Source: Glebionis coronaria (Eukaryota; Streptophyta; Magnoliopsida; Asterales; Asteraceae). Taken from it: a DNA stretch of 64,000 bases. Positions 10,651 to 22,650 of the stretch are shown here, piece after piece. The stretch is from positions 118,782,340-118,846,339 of the forward strand of contig CM046875.1 in the NCBI GenBank assembly GCA_025667525.1, given 5' to 3'. The first letter of the stretch is position 1; each line of letters starts with the position of its first letter. A program made the position numbers and the translations under genes. Under the pieces are notes generated by a model, which was not told where the DNA came from, made no database searches, and worked only from the letters and a program-made list of their open reading frames with translations.

Positions 10651-11477
10651 TATGCTTTTCTAAGTTTTCTGTAACTCAAATGTTAAAATCTTAATTGAAA
10701 AATGAGTACAATAATATTAACTATAATATTAATAACTCAAATTATCAAATTTTAATGTTTAAGAGAAAAATACAACAATAAAGGAAAATTCATAAATATG
10801 GCTCCAGATATAGCCCTCTATCGGTGTGCCTATGTATGAAACTAATGATTTTGAAATGAGTGAATAACAATCTTCATCTTTAGCGTATTAATATATTTTT
10901 TATTTTCTTTTGGTAAAAGGTTTTTCAATAAATTTTATTGTTTCAAAAAGTTGTTAAGTAAAAGAATATAATTTAAATATAAAAATGTCTCGCCGCCCAA
11001 GTGGTTTAGGCAGTGTTTGTCCCCTGCGACTTATTTTTCTCAAAATGTCTTGTGCAACTCGGCAACCGTATACTTTTCATTTGAAGATAACATGTGGCAC
11101 ATTATTTAATTAATATAGTACAATGCTAATCATTGTTGGTACTTTGTGTGTAAGACTTTGTCTTGTATAATTTTTTGAGCAACTTCTAGAATGATTAGAC
11201 ATTGTATTTGTGCGACTGGTTTTTTTAGTCATTTACTATAACTGTATTTTGTACAAACTTGTATATTTTGGGCAACTTATTGATAAACCATAACAATAAT
11301 AATAAACTTAAATCTTAATCATCTTTCCAAACACAAACACAGTAATCCACCACCAGATTCATAACACCATCTTCTCACAAAACCCCCAATCCATAGAAAT
11401 CGTCATTTCACTGAATCAGACTCAGCCGAAATCATTATTTGAAACTCCGTTTATTATGAATTAATCCAAATAACCTA
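10651..11477. other. Intergenic stretch upstream of the transposase relic
   Basis: Mostly AT-rich with no credible open frame. A patch at about 10988-11035 ('ccgcccaagtggtttaggc') stands out in composition but has no convincing identity. The last 100 bp could be the 5' flank of the transposase relic; I see no clear promoter element. Confidence 0.4.
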
Positions 11478-11655
11478 TTGAAGATGGATGAGTCTATACC
11501 ATTGTACGATTGCAAGATCAGTGTTCGTTCTTTGGTTAAGTTGCTTCCTGAAATTAAAGGTATTCTAATTAATCATCCCAATCGTGAACAGTTGTTCCGT
11601 CGTACTGTATTTGGGCCATGGTTGGACGTCCCAGGTCATGATAATGATAATACAA

Positions 11656-11794
11656 CTGATGCATTATGTTCTACAAAGACGTGTTTCCCAATGCATCAGA
11701 TGATAATCATCTGATGCATTATGGGTTGACTATAATATCAGATAGACACTATGCCATTACTATGGCTTGCAAAGACGTGTTTCCCATTGCATTC
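11656..11794 (+). repeat. Rearranged junction: palindrome plus direct repeats
   Basis: A 29-bp palindrome with 14-bp arms lies at 11691-11719 (arm ATGCATCAGATGAT, single-base centre). The 13-mer CTGATGCATTATG occurs at 11656-11668 and 11711-11723. The word 'caaagacgtgttTCCCA' occurs at about 11674-11690 and 11769-11785. These lie exactly where the DUF1985-like reading gives way to the MULE reading and the frame changes, as expected from template-switch repair or illegitimate recombination. Confidence 0.7.
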
Positions 11795-12755
11795 CATGGG
11801 TTTTGTTGTCGTCATTTAATGTTAAACTACAAGATGCAAGGTGACGCTGTGAAGGGGTTATACTGGAAGACTTGCAAAGCTTACACAACTGATACTTGTA
11901 CGTATCTAATGTCAAATATCAGAGGAGAAAAACCTATTGCATATAAAAAACTGGTCGAAGCAGCTGTTGAGAATTGGTCTAGGGCATATTGCCCAGCGAA
12001 TAGGTATAATTACCTAACTTCCAACTGCGTTGAGTCGATAAATGCTTTATCCAGGCATGTGAGAAAGGCTCCTATAATAAAACTACTCGATTGGTTTAGA
12101 GATCTGCTTCAAAGGTGGTATTTTGAAAGACGTGCAAAACATGAAGATATTATTATACATCTTGTCTCAAATAGCAATTTATACTTTACAATGCAGTATT
12201 ATGACTAATGTTACCTTTATTTTTGTGGTTGGCAAGCAGATTCACCAGATGACGAGCTCTCACCATGGGCTATGGCTAAGGTTAACGACCGATTGATAAA
12301 GAGTGCTACATGGCATGTTAAGGGAGTGCGCATGCACAAAATTTATGAGGTTAATGACTATAAGAAACATCACACAGTCAACTTGAAAAAGGGCGAGTGT
12401 TCTTGCCGAAAATGGCAGTTATCAGGGTTACCATGTGGACATGTTTGTGCTGTTGCACGGTTTTGCAGGTTTAAGTAGTGTACATCAGCTAGCCAAACCG
12501 TGGTTCCTTAACAAGAAAGTTAAAGCAACATACGGAGCAAGTGTCTATCCATTGCTAGATGAGTCCATGTGGGAGAGACCTGAAGATTTGGTTCCAGTGT
12601 TACCACGTGCTATCGTCAAGGCCAAACCTAGAAGACCCAAGAAGAATGCGCGTATCCCGTCAAAGGGTGAGTTTAAGATTCCAAAAAGTTGTTCGAGGTG
12701 TGGTGGTATAGACCATAATAGAACTACATGCAATAAACCGCTTATCTCATATTTT

Positions 12756-12833
12756 GTAAGTGTTCAAACTATATACCATCACATAAGAAAAAAAAGTTGC
12801 CAAGTTTGAAAGCTGACACTTTATTTTCTACAG
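12756..12833 (+). other. Predicted intron in the MULE relic
   Basis: Begins GTAAGTGTTC, ends TTATTTTCTACAG, with a branch-like CTGAC about 20 nt upstream of the acceptor. Its length of 78 nt keeps the reading frame, and the frame that follows is open for 63 codons to a stop at 13025. Reading through the intron gives an early stop. Confidence 0.65.
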
Positions 12834-13025
12834 GCGAATGCAGGTAAAAAAAGAAAATACAACAAAAAAGTTACCGGGTCTAACAAAAGGACTGCACGTT
12901 CTACTAGCAACAACTGCTTGACTGTTTTCGCTCCAATAAAAGATACAACAAGTCAACCCACAAGCTCCATTCAAGAAACAAACAGTTTGGCAAAGTTTTC
13001 AACTCCAACTAGTTTTTTAAACTAG

Positions 13026-13467
13026 CATTCTTATATGGAATTTCTATTAAGACATATTTTATTGTAACAAGTTGTACCATGCGTACATGCACTTTGTGTT
13101 TCTTATTGATGTTGTTCATTGGTATGCAGGAAATATATGCGTCATAAAATAAAATTTAGTTAAAGATAAAATAATCATGGTTACATAGTACACACGCCAT
13201 AGTCGTTACAATTTTATTCCAACGACGTATCGTCGTACTTGTCTTACACAAAATATAAGGTCCTTATTATAAAAAAAAACTTAACAGTTGTATTTTTTTC
13301 ACATAACGGAAAAATACAAAAGTAAGTCTTTTTGTTTTCGCCATCGTTATTCTCATATGCTTGCTTGTTCGCCACAAACAACAAACCTGGTCTTCAAGGT
13401 CCCGTTGCTCAACCACCAAACTAGTTTTTCCTTTGACTACCTTTAATCTTATTCTTCAGTATACTTT
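13026..13467. other. Non-coding stretch between two convergent coding relics
   Basis: AT-rich sequence downstream of both the plus-strand transposase relic and the minus-strand 197-codon ORF. No repeats or genes recognised. Confidence 0.4.
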
Positions 13468-14061
13468 TCATACCCTAGCCATCTTTATCTTCCTTAATCC
13501 TAACCGCTTACTAGTAAAGTAGACCCTCCTATTTTTTTCATTTGGAAACACATCTTTCTTGTTACATTGCCCACTCAAGTCCTTAGTCCCTGTCAAACTA
13601 ACCCCATAGGTATTACCTTCAACCTTCAAGGCAGTGACAGTTCCGCTATTAATGTTTTCTTCATTGTATAATGAAGAAACCCCATCTTCCCAGAAATTTG
13701 ATCTATCACCATATAAATCCAATTCAGGAATATAGTCACCTTTGTAGTCAAAGCAAAGGGGACCATAGTCACAGTCAAGGTTACGATATTCATCTGATAT
13801 TTCAACTTCTACATTCAATGATTCAGCATCCATAAAATCCTGGAACAGATTCTTACATGGCAAGTCTATACCTATCCTTCTACGCTCTTTAGGGTGTGGC
13901 CTAATGGAAGGGGAATTAGACTGGGTGACTATCCAATCCATATGGTCTTGGTTTTCCATGTAAATAGCGAATTTATGGAGGGCTTCATGACTTTTGATAT
14001 TAGGCGAGGTTTCTTTGTCACCCATATCAAAAGACAAGTTTGGATAGTAGTATTGAGCCAT
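13468..14061 (-). CDS. Unrecognised 197-codon ORF at the edge of an LTR leader
   Basis: An uninterrupted frame begins ATG at 14061, 'MAQYYYPNLSFDMGDKE'. It is acidic in the first 150 residues and basic at the end ('SKRLGLRKIK'). I recognise no family. The last part ('DVFPNE...YFTSKRLGL') faintly resembles the start of the MuDR N-terminal region of plant transposases, so it could be a first exon of a MULE protein; this is weak. The start codon lies within a few bases of the point where the Athila-1 leader sequence, shared with 37300-37411, stops. A transcript driven leftward from the LTR at 14168-18204 would meet this ATG first. No signal peptide or membrane segment is evident. It could be a captured host or transposon exon, or a chance ORF. 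Confidence 0.45.
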   Translation of the reverse strand: MAQYYYPNLSFDMGDKETSPNIKSHEALHKFAIYMENQDHMDWIVTQSNSPSIRPHPKERRRIGIDLPCKNLFQDFMDAESLNVEVEISDEYRNLDCDYGPLCFDYKGDYIPELDLYGDRSNFWEDGVSSLYNEENINSGTVTALKVEGNTYGVSLTGTKDLSGQCNKKDVFPNEKNRRVYFTSKRLGLRKIKMARV

Positions 14062-14149
14062 ACGTATTAGTAGAGTGCTACTAATACAAATAGATATTAT
14101 GGCTAATATAAAAACAACAATTGTTCAAATCAAAACATAACACGCCTCC
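14062..14149 (-). other. Truncated Athila leader left of the 3' LTR
   Basis: This 5' untranslated leader matches 37306-37393 almost base for base ('gtattagtagagtgctac', 'attgttcaaatcaaaac'). It normally follows a 5' LTR. Its presence on the outer side of the Athila-1 3' LTR means that LTR is also followed by the start of another internal region, cut off at 14062. Confidence 0.75.
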
Positions 14150-14164
14150 CTGGCAGCGGCGCCA
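14150..14164 (-). other. Primer-binding site (tRNA-Asp type)
   Basis: On the minus strand this reads TGGCGCCGCTGCCAG, three bases past the LTR end. It resembles the 3' end of tRNA-Asp, the usual primer type of Athila/Tat gypsy elements. Better preserved than the equivalent site at 37394-37408. Confidence 0.8.
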
Positions 14165-14167
14165 AAC

Positions 14168-17100
14168 TGATAGTTGTAAATTTACACTTGTTTAGGAAAA
14201 CAAGGTAATTAGGGTAAGTAAGACGGTTTAGGAAAACCGTGCACAAATGACCCAAAGTGAGTTCGTTCTCAAGGAGGATTGTGTATTGTGTTAAGAGATG
14301 ATTAAGTGGTTAAGATTATATTTATGAAGCAAAGAAATGAGAAAAGAGATTAGAAAAGAATGACGGTTACGATTATGAATTACACTAAGACGAAGTCGTA
14401 CACGTAAAACCGTAAAAAGTGACTAAATTTTAAAATTAACCTAAAAATTCCTATAAAACTGCAATAAATGCTAAAAAATGTAATTATAGTTTACAAAAAA
14501 TCAAAAATCACTCAAACCTTTTATTTAATTAAATATTAATTTTTTAATGCTAATTAAAGCCCAAAAAATCAATTTAATTAACAAAAAGCCCAAAATGAGA
14601 ATTTTTTAACTTGTAAACCTCTAAAATGACTTAACTAAATTAGAAACTATTTTTTAAAATTTTAAAATTAATTAAAACTATTTAAAAATGATTAAAAACT
14701 AATAAAACTTAAAATAATTCTAAAAATTAATCTAATGACAATAAAATTAATCTAAAAATTTTAAAATTCTTAACTTAATGTATTTAAACTAGGAAAAAAG
14801 AAAAAATTGCAAAAATCTAAATTTTAATTTTTAATAATAAAATAATAATAAAACAATATTAAAAATCTAAAATTTATAAAAAATTCTAAGAAGTTGAAAA
14901 CTAGTTTATTTTAACCTAATAAACACAGAAATGAACTTGAAATTACCAAAATACCCCTATTGGGCCTTAAAATAGGCTAAAATCAGAAACAGTCCCTTAA
15001 TGGGCTTGAAACTGGCCCAATATGAAAAAGTCCACCAAATAAGCCCAAAACTTCCTATCTGACTTAAAATTTGATTTTAAGAACAAAACTCTGACCCAAA
15101 AGCTGAAAATGTGCTTATCACAACTTAATAAGTCAACAACTTATTCTTAATGGGCTTTTGGGCCCATTAAGCCATAAGCTAATGCCATAAGCTCTAATTC
15201 GACACACAAGCTTCTTTTGAGTTACCAAAGAGATCTGTGAAAAGAAATTTTGAAAGATCACAAGAAATAAGCCTGAAATAAGCCAAAGCTCTCTTCACAA
15301 AACGACAAAATAGTCATTTTTGAGTTCTAGACTAGCTCAAGTGCTGATTCAAGTTGCAAAAGGTTTTAAATGACTTAATTAAGAAAAATAAACAAAAAGT
15401 TTTCCAATAAGCACAAACAATAAGCTAGAATAAGCAAATAAGCACTTATGTAAAAGTCAAACTGTTTGGTTTTCTAGTCAAACTTAAAAGTCAAACCCTA
15501 AAATGCTCTAGTTAAGTTCAATGGGTCAAATAAGGAAGATCTATCACAAAAATAAGTTGTTGCAAGTCTGGATAAGCCAAAATGGCTTATGAATAAGATG
15601 TTGATCAAATAACACTAGCAGTGGCTAGCAACAGGGGAAAGGAGTTCCCACTGCTTGACTTTCTTGACTTTTTGTCTTATGTGACTTTTTGTTGGATTCA
15701 AGTTAAGCAAAGGCACCCAAGTAATTAGTGGATCACAAGGAGTTCATAACAATAATAAAATCACAAATTCAACAAGCCAATTAGCACAGATTAATCAAAA
15801 CATCCACAGATATGCACCAGACATGAACAATAAGCAGTTTTCAACCAATAAGCACTTTAAGCAAGAATAAGCCAGCCAAACTTCACCAAATGCATACACA
15901 AGCTATAAATAATTTAAATGAACATAATTAAACAAGTTTCATACAATATTCAAAGATTAGATCAAGATTCAAGCAAATGAATGTTACTTATGAACACTAA
16001 ACAAGTAGATTTGGTACTTTGCTGATATATTTGACCACAAGACCAGATTCAAACCCTCAAATCTTCTTAATAGGTTATAATAACTATGTTTAATCACTTG
16101 TTATCCCTAAGCATGCATACATACTAAGTGTTACCAAAGTCTTAGGTCAAAACAAGTTGATTTCCAACTTTTATAGCACAATCAATATTTTGATGTTTAA
16201 AAGCCAAGAACTTGCAGCAAATAGCATACAACCAAGTATATATCAGATATCAACACAAATAACCAACAAACAATAACTCAAATCCAATTTGTAAACTTAA
16301 ACATGTTAACCCAAACACCCCTTAACTTTTTTCAATCCAAGATTAACAAAGTAAAAGTGTGATTCAATGTTACCTAAGCCCAATCTAACACAATAACATC
16401 ATTATCATGCAGTATCAAGCAATTTTAAGCCACAAAACAACAAGTACAATAGCAGAACACAAATTCACCAAAAATTAAGACTTTTATCAGATTTTGGGTA
16501 ACAGGACTCAAACCTCATGAATGTACATCCACACTCACAAATTTTTGAGCTGATGTGCCTAGCAAAACAAGGCACAAGCTTCCACAACAAAGCTGCTAAG
16601 ATTCAACAAGGTTAGAGCACAAATATATAAAACAAAAAGATGAAAAATCTTGATTAATGTAACCTTTGTACCCACTTCTTGATTATCCCCAAACCACAAG
16701 CTCCCAACACCTTGATAATCTTCTTATCAGGGTGTTTAGATCACTTGTAATCCAAAAAATCCAAGAATATACCAAAGCCTTAGCAAAATATCAAGTTTTG
16801 AGAAAACTTGGCAATTTCTTGCATAAGATTTAAAAACAGGTTTTAAGATTCCAAAATCATAAACATGAAACATAAACAAGCAAGTAATAAGTTGGCACTT
16901 GGAATTCGTCACATAATTTCAAACACTTTTCATTAATCTTGAACAAGGATTTACAGAAATGTTGACCAAAGGAAAACCAAGAGCAAAAGCTAAATGTTGC
17001 AGCTCCTATGCCTTATATAGGCTACATAGAAGAACTAGAATGCATAAAAACGTAAACCCTAATGCTGTGAGGTCCCTGAATTTCCCTTGAGGGTTTTGAA

Positions 17101-18204
17101 CAACTTGAACTCATGTGAACTTTTTTGGCAGTTTGTTGAGGTGTATAGCTGTTGGAATATGATCAAGGGCTCTCAATGAAGCTTAGAATCAAAGCTGAAT
17201 ACAATTCGTTGGATGGCTGGCATGTTTTGTCAGTTTCCCCAAAAGTGTGTACAAGGTGAGTATCATGTGAGTTGTGAGGTGATGAGGTGTCATGTTTAAG
17301 GTTTGGGATGTGTTTAGTGTCAGGTTAATCATAATTCTGGAGGTTATTAAGTGCTAATTGCAAGTATTTAGGGAAAACCCAAATTTGCTAAGAACACCAA
17401 GAACACAGGTTTTGATCTTTGTTTTAAGTTTAAAACATGTTTGGCGCGTGTTTAACTTAATTAATATTAAGTTTAAATGGTTTAGGGTGAGTGGGATGTG
17501 AGGTGGCATGAGGGAGGGTTTTTGATTGGTTGAAGGGAGATAGTGGGTGAGGTGGCAGTGTGTGAGTGGTTATGGTAAGTATGGCTGTCTTGGCAGCTTT
17601 GGTCCCCAATCTTGCTAACTGTATTCATTTCCTTCTTTTCAGCCCGAAACTTGGTTTCCTTTGTAAATAAAGTTTCAAAACTTTTATTTTGGCCACAAAA
17701 CTTTTCCATAAGGATTTATAAGGACTTGTTTTGTATTTTTTTGATATTTGAAGGACTGATCTTACACATTTTTGAACTTTGAAGGTCTTCATGGTATGTT
17801 TGACTATAAGGAGGACCAATATTGACAATTTAGTTTTGTTGATGGACTAAACTTGCCAATTCTTCAAAGTGGAGGGCCCTTTTTGTAAATTTGACAAATT
17901 TTAAGGACCAATTTTGTAATTATGAATATACAAGGGTTTAAAGTGTCAATTCTTCAATATTGGAGGACCCTTCTTGTATAATCTTCAAATCTTCAAGGGT
18001 TATTCTTGGAAAATCATCACTAGGGCTTGGTTCATTGTGCGGCTTTGTTTCTCGTGTTCGTTTTTTGTTGTTTCTTGTGATCTTTTGTCATTTTCTCAAT
18101 ATCCGTACCTAAAACACAAGCATATATTTGGCATTTTCAATGATATTTTTTGCATTTTAAGCCCATTTTGGACGATGAGACTATGTATAAAAGCAGTCTC
18201 ATCA
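14168..18204 (-). repeat. Long LTR (LTR A), 3' LTR of Athila-1
   Basis: About 4.04 kb. On the minus strand it starts TGATGAGACTGCTTTTATAC and ends AACTATCA. It aligns along its length with 37412-50351 (minus the 9-kb insert there) and, inverted, with 50352-54061. Right of it lie a polypurine tract and Athila-1 pol; left of it lie a primer-binding site and leader, so this LTR is shared between one complete and one truncated internal region. 15406-15410 preserves the uninterrupted 'ccaataagcac' site that is split by HairLTR in the sister LTR. No coding region. Confidence 0.85.
17630..17990 (-). repeat. Decayed tandem repeat inside LTR A
   Basis: About eight imperfect units of 40-45 bp carry 'gaaggaccaa...ttgtaaatt'-like words, for example near 17740, 17780, 17815, 17870, 17910 and 17960. 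The same array is in the sister LTRs at 49910-50270 and, inverted, at 50560-50870. Repeats of 'ggaccaaattgtaaa' style are a familiar feature of plant gypsy LTRs. Confidence 0.6.
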
Positions 18205-18216
18205 CTCTCCCATACT
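18205..18216 (-). other. Polypurine tract of Athila-1
   Basis: On the minus strand AGTATGGGAGAG stands directly before the LTR start TGATGAGA. It would prime plus-strand DNA synthesis. The corresponding site of Athila-2 at 24215 is homologous but diverged. Confidence 0.6.
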
Positions 18217-20025
18217 AAACCATTGCCGTGCCCTCAGGCAATGCTAGAATAAAGTATCGTAGGACCTCCAAAATTCATTTTTATGAACTTGAATTAAACT
18301 AGCTACACTAGTACTATTACTACTACTTGCGTTTTAGACATAATGTATGATTTTCATCGCAAAATGGGACGTTTAGCTTCATAGAACAAGAACACGTGAA
18401 TGCTTCGTTAGAAATAATTTCGTCGTCCTCGATTTTCACCCCAATTTCATGCCAAGCGTGCAACGAGATCATTGTCATTATAAGTTAGTAATGCTAACAC
18501 TACGCATATGCCCTAATCACGTACTTATCCTCCCATTTTCCTAAGTTGTATCTCTTATATTTTATTTTTGTCTTGAATGTTCACGAGGATACATTGTTTG
18601 ACTTATGTGATGATAGAGATTTAGGTCTAAAAATAGAGTCATAACGGTGTAACCAAGATCATCAAATTAATAACCCCCCCTAATAGACAACGATGTCAAA
18701 AAATTAAGTCAACAAGAAGGATCGATAAAAACGGTTTTATAACGGTTTTGAACATGAGACTTATTACCAAGACTTTTATTCGCCCCCTACCGGATGGGCC
18801 TTATTATCATAGGTTTACCTCTATCTTTTATTCAACTTCGCCATGAAGCTTTTATTATGACTTCGGTCTTGCCTTGACTTTTATTTAACCTCGCCATGAG
18901 GTGTTTATTATGGCCAAAGACGTATATCCTCACGCTAAAAGCGAATTTTGGATCTTTAAAGCTTCAAAGATTAAGGCTTGATTCACTTTCAATTTCGCAT
19001 AGATTTTTCGGCCTTGTGAGCTTCAAATTGTTTGTTTGATTTAGGTGAGCACTTGAAATCTTATTATTAGGTGAAGCTTTCGATTATTCGGGTTGCCAAT
19101 ACTTCAAAACCGTGACGTTGGCGATACCTTAATGTCTTCCCAATTTAATTACATGGAAGCTACTAGAAAAGACTAGAAACCAACAATCAAGACTAAACCG
19201 CTAAGTCAATACTTATTAAGCAAAATATATTTACAAGCGAAGGGAGAATAAGAAAACAACGAGAACACATGAGTTTTTGAAAGAATATGAGTACTCTACT
19301 TTTAGCATAGTAACTTATAATTAACTCTATCATTTCTCGTCCTCATTTAAGAGGCTTAGCCTAATATAAAGTTAAGGAATCCAAGCTAAGTGCTCAACAC
19401 GCACGGTCGAGTAAAAAATTACTCTTATTCTCGCCATCGGAAAATCTACATTCGTGTCTTCGAACACTTATAAAACATGAGAAAAAATTTAAAATTTGGC
19501 TATTTTTAGCCTTATTTTGCAACAAAACGATAAACAAAAAGATAAACTTTGGAAAGCGTGAAGGTTTGGCAAGGCAAGTATCTATTCACCCCACCATACT
19601 AAAGTTAAACATTTTCCTTAATGTTTCGAGTCTAAGGGTTGGAAACCCCCATACTAGAGACGTAGTCGAATGCATAATCTAGCATGGAAAGGGTGTAACC
19701 ATTAAATTTAAAGCCGTTTATGAAGTGTGCTAAAAACCTAAGGTTAGAACAATTAAGGATATATCATGGATATTGAGAAATTCTTCAAAGCAAACGATCG
19801 AGTGCTCCCATAAAACTAACACGAGAGGCTCCAATCGTGAAGATCATGATCATCTAAAAACCACATATCACAAACAACCATGGAACAAAGGTTGGAAGGG
19901 CACAAATCCCCTCACGTTACTACATTAGAAAGCGATAATATGTACATAGGATAAGCATGGGACTCCCCCACGAGGCACCTCATTTTTGATTACCAAGTCA
20001 TGAGCTCGACTCGATCCCCTCAATA
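18217..20025 (-). other. Athila-1 3' non-coding region
   Basis: Non-coding sequence between the end of integrase and the polypurine tract. It is homologous in places to Athila-2 24227-26118 ('ccattgcc.tgccctca.gcaatgc' near the LTR, and the 'tgtatctctt' block). Some Athila elements have an env-like ORF here; none is recognisable. Confidence 0.6.
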
Positions 20026-22650
20026 CTAATCATCATTGGGGAAGGTGATTTGGTTGAGGTAGTTCAAGGATGGAACTTCCCCACCAAAGTAGTGCTTCAA
20101 CCTATGTCCATTCACCTTGAAATTGGGGCCATCATTTTCAGCTAGCTCGATGGTCCCATAAGGAAAAACTTGGGTAACGGTGAATGGACCGGACCAACGG
20201 GATTTCAACTTACCGGAAAATATTTTTAAACATGAGTTAAAAGCCAACACTTGATCTCCAATGTTAAAAACCCGGTTTTTAATTTTTGAGTCAGGAACTT
20301 TTTAGTTTTTTACTTTTAAATTAATGAATTTTCATAAGCAATGTCTCTCAATTCATCTAATTCATTCAATTGCATTTTCCGGTGTTTTCCCGTGGTCTCA
20401 ATATCGTCATTACAATGCTTAAGGGCCCAATAAGCCTTATGTTCAAGTTCAATTGGCAAGTGACAATTCTTCCCATACACAAGCTTATAAGGAGTGCACC
20501 CGATGGGCGTCTTATGAGCGGTCCGAAAGGTCCATAAAGCATCGCCCAACTTATCTGACCAAGATTGTCGGTTTTCTCCAATCGATATCTCCAAGATCCT
20601 CTTCAACGCTTGGTTTGAAACCTCGACTTGCCCACTCGTTTGTGGCTGATAAGCCGTAGAAAGCCGATGTGTAACCCCATATTTCCTTAGGACCCTTTCG
20701 AATTGGTCGTTACAAAAATGGGTTCCACGATCGCTTATGATTGCACGAGGGGTTCCAAACCGAGAAAACAAGCTTTTCAAAAACTTGACTACCACACGAG
20801 CATCATTCGTGGGCAAAGCCTTAGCTTCCACCCACTTAGATAGATAGTCAACGACTACAAGGATATACTTATTACCACGAGGTGATGGGAACGGCCCCAT
20901 AAATCAATTCCCCAAACGTCAAAGATCTCACACACTTGGATGATATTTTGTGGCATTTCATCATTTTGTGAGGCTTTTACTTGTCGTTGGCATGAGTCAC
21001 ATGACTTCACAAGTGCATGTGCATCTCGCTAAATAGTAGGCCAAAAGAAACCGGCATCAAATACCTTCTTAGCCGTGAGATTAGCACCGTGGTGACCACC
21101 CGTGGGTCCCTCATGGCAAGCTCTAAGGATGTTAGAAGATTCGGTACCAAAGACACAACATCGAATGATTTGATCCGCACAAGTCCGAAATAGATAAGGG
21201 TCGTTCCAAAAATAGAACTTGACGTCACAAAAGAATTTTCGTTTTTGTTGAGTCGTCATACCCTTGATGATGAAGTTCCCCGCATGGTAATTTGCGATGT
21301 TCGCAAACCATGGGGTAGATGAATCAAGCTTAGAGTTCACTACACCAAGTGTCTCGAGAGGAAATGTTTCAGTGATTTCCTTTGGCTCGTAAACACTTTG
21401 GTGAGGATCTTCCAAACGAGAAAGATGATCGGCCGCTAGATTCTCGGCTCTTTTTTTGTCAAGGATTTCGACATCAAATTCTTGTAGGAGGAGAATCCAA
21501 AGAAGTAATCACGGCTTTTCATCTTGTTTATCCATGAGATACTTGATAGCCGAGTGATCCGTATACACTATGCATCGAGTCAAGACGAGGTAAGGTCGGA
21601 ATTTCTCAAATGCATACACCACGGCAAGGAATTCCTTTTCCGTTGTAGTGTACTTAAGTTGAGCCTCGGTCATCGTCTTGCTAGCATAGTGAATAGGAAA
21701 GAAGTGATTTTCATGACGTTGCCCCAAAACGGCCCCAATAGCGTAGTCACTAGCATCACACATGAGCTCAAAGGGGAGGTTCCAATTGGGAGCAACAAGA
21801 ATGGGAGCTTCGGTAAGTTTCCTCTTAAGGATTTCAAAGGCTCGTACACAATCTTCGTTAAAGACAAACGGAGCATCTTTTTCGAGGAGATGTGTAATAG
21901 GTCGAGAAATCTTTATCCTTGATGAATCGACGATAAAAGCCCGCGTGGCCTAGGAAACTCCTAACTCCCTTAACGGTTTTGGGATGAGGTAATTTGGCGA
22001 TGACGTCTACCTTTGCTTTATCTACCTCAATCCCCGCTTTAGAAACCTTGTGCCCTAAGATGATTCATTCCTTAACCATAAAATGACATTTTTCCCAATT
22101 AAGCACAAGGTTGGTTTCCTCACAACGCTTCAACATTCTCTCAAGATTCGGCAAACACGAAGTGAACGAACAACCAAAAACAGAAAAATCATCCATAAAG
22201 ACTTCCATCGTCTTCTCGATCATATCATGAAAAATAGCCATCATGCACCTTTGAAAGGTTCCCGGTGAATTGCAAAGTCCGAATGGCATTCTACGATAGG
22301 CAAACGTTCCACATGGACACGTAAACGTAGTTTTTTCTTGATTACGAGGATCGATGGGGATTTGGAAGTAACCGGAAAAACCATCTAAAAAGCAATAGAA
22401 ATCGTTTCCCGCAAGACGCTCCAACATTTGGTCCATGAAGGGCAAGGGAAAATGGTCTTACAAGTGGCGTCATTCAACTTATGATAGTCGATACACACCC
22501 TCCAACCGGTCACGAGTCGAGTTGGAATTAACTCGTTAGCATCGTTTGGCACAACGGCCATTCCTCCCTTCTTAGGGACACAATTAATAAAACTCACCCA
22601 AGGGCTACCGGAAATAGGGTAAATCATTCCCGCGTCAAGGAGTTTAAGGA
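20026..22650 (-). pseudogene. pol: Athila-1 pol, 3' part: RT, RNase H and integrase relic
   Basis: Fragments in several frames align with Athila-2 pol. The RT part (22650-22065) includes '[11 protein letters not shown]' and the active-site stretch 'FMDDFSVFG', then a stop. The RNase H part lies at 21763-21509 ('[14 protein letters not shown]'). The integrase zinc-binding part is at about 21415-21029 ('CHEGPTGGH'). The integrase core at 20900-20316 has '[10 protein letters not shown]' and a Glu in 'SGQVEVSNQ'. The C-terminal part ends at 20026 ('[12 protein letters not shown]'). Stops and frameshifts separate the pieces, so it is inactive. It is the direct continuation of the reading at 33574-33906; Athila-2 split it. 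Confidence 0.9.

Larger units (their letters stand above)
11478..13025 (+). pseudogene. Mutator-like (MULE) transposase relic with SWIM and CCHC zinc fingers
   Basis: The frame at 11666-12208 carries a MULE core: 'ISDRH' followed by 'FPIAFHGFCCRHL', then 'TSNCVESINAL'. The frame at 12272-12478 holds a SWIM zinc finger (CSCRKW...LPCGHVC). The frame at 12435-12809 continues with 'HQLAKPWF' and a knuckle, CSRCGGIDHNRTTC. Between the last two a single extra T in the 'ggtttt' run near 12458-12462 shifts the frame. A 78-nt phase-0 intron (12756-12833, GTAAGT...CTACAG) joins to a basic C-terminal exon ending TAG at 13023-13025. An in-frame TAA at 12206 may be a real stop or lie in another intron. 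The N-terminal half of the MULE domain is missing; instead 11478-11650 encodes a segment ('LFRRTVFGPWLDVP') that resembles the DUF1985 family found beside plant Ulp1-type proteases. Shortened, frameshifted and rearranged, it is not functional as it stands. Confidence 0.75.

Noticed and set aside
10988..11035. tRNA-derived SINE, because 'tggtttaggcag' resembles a polymerase III A box
   Set aside because: No matching B box or tRNA-like fold, no tail and no target duplication.
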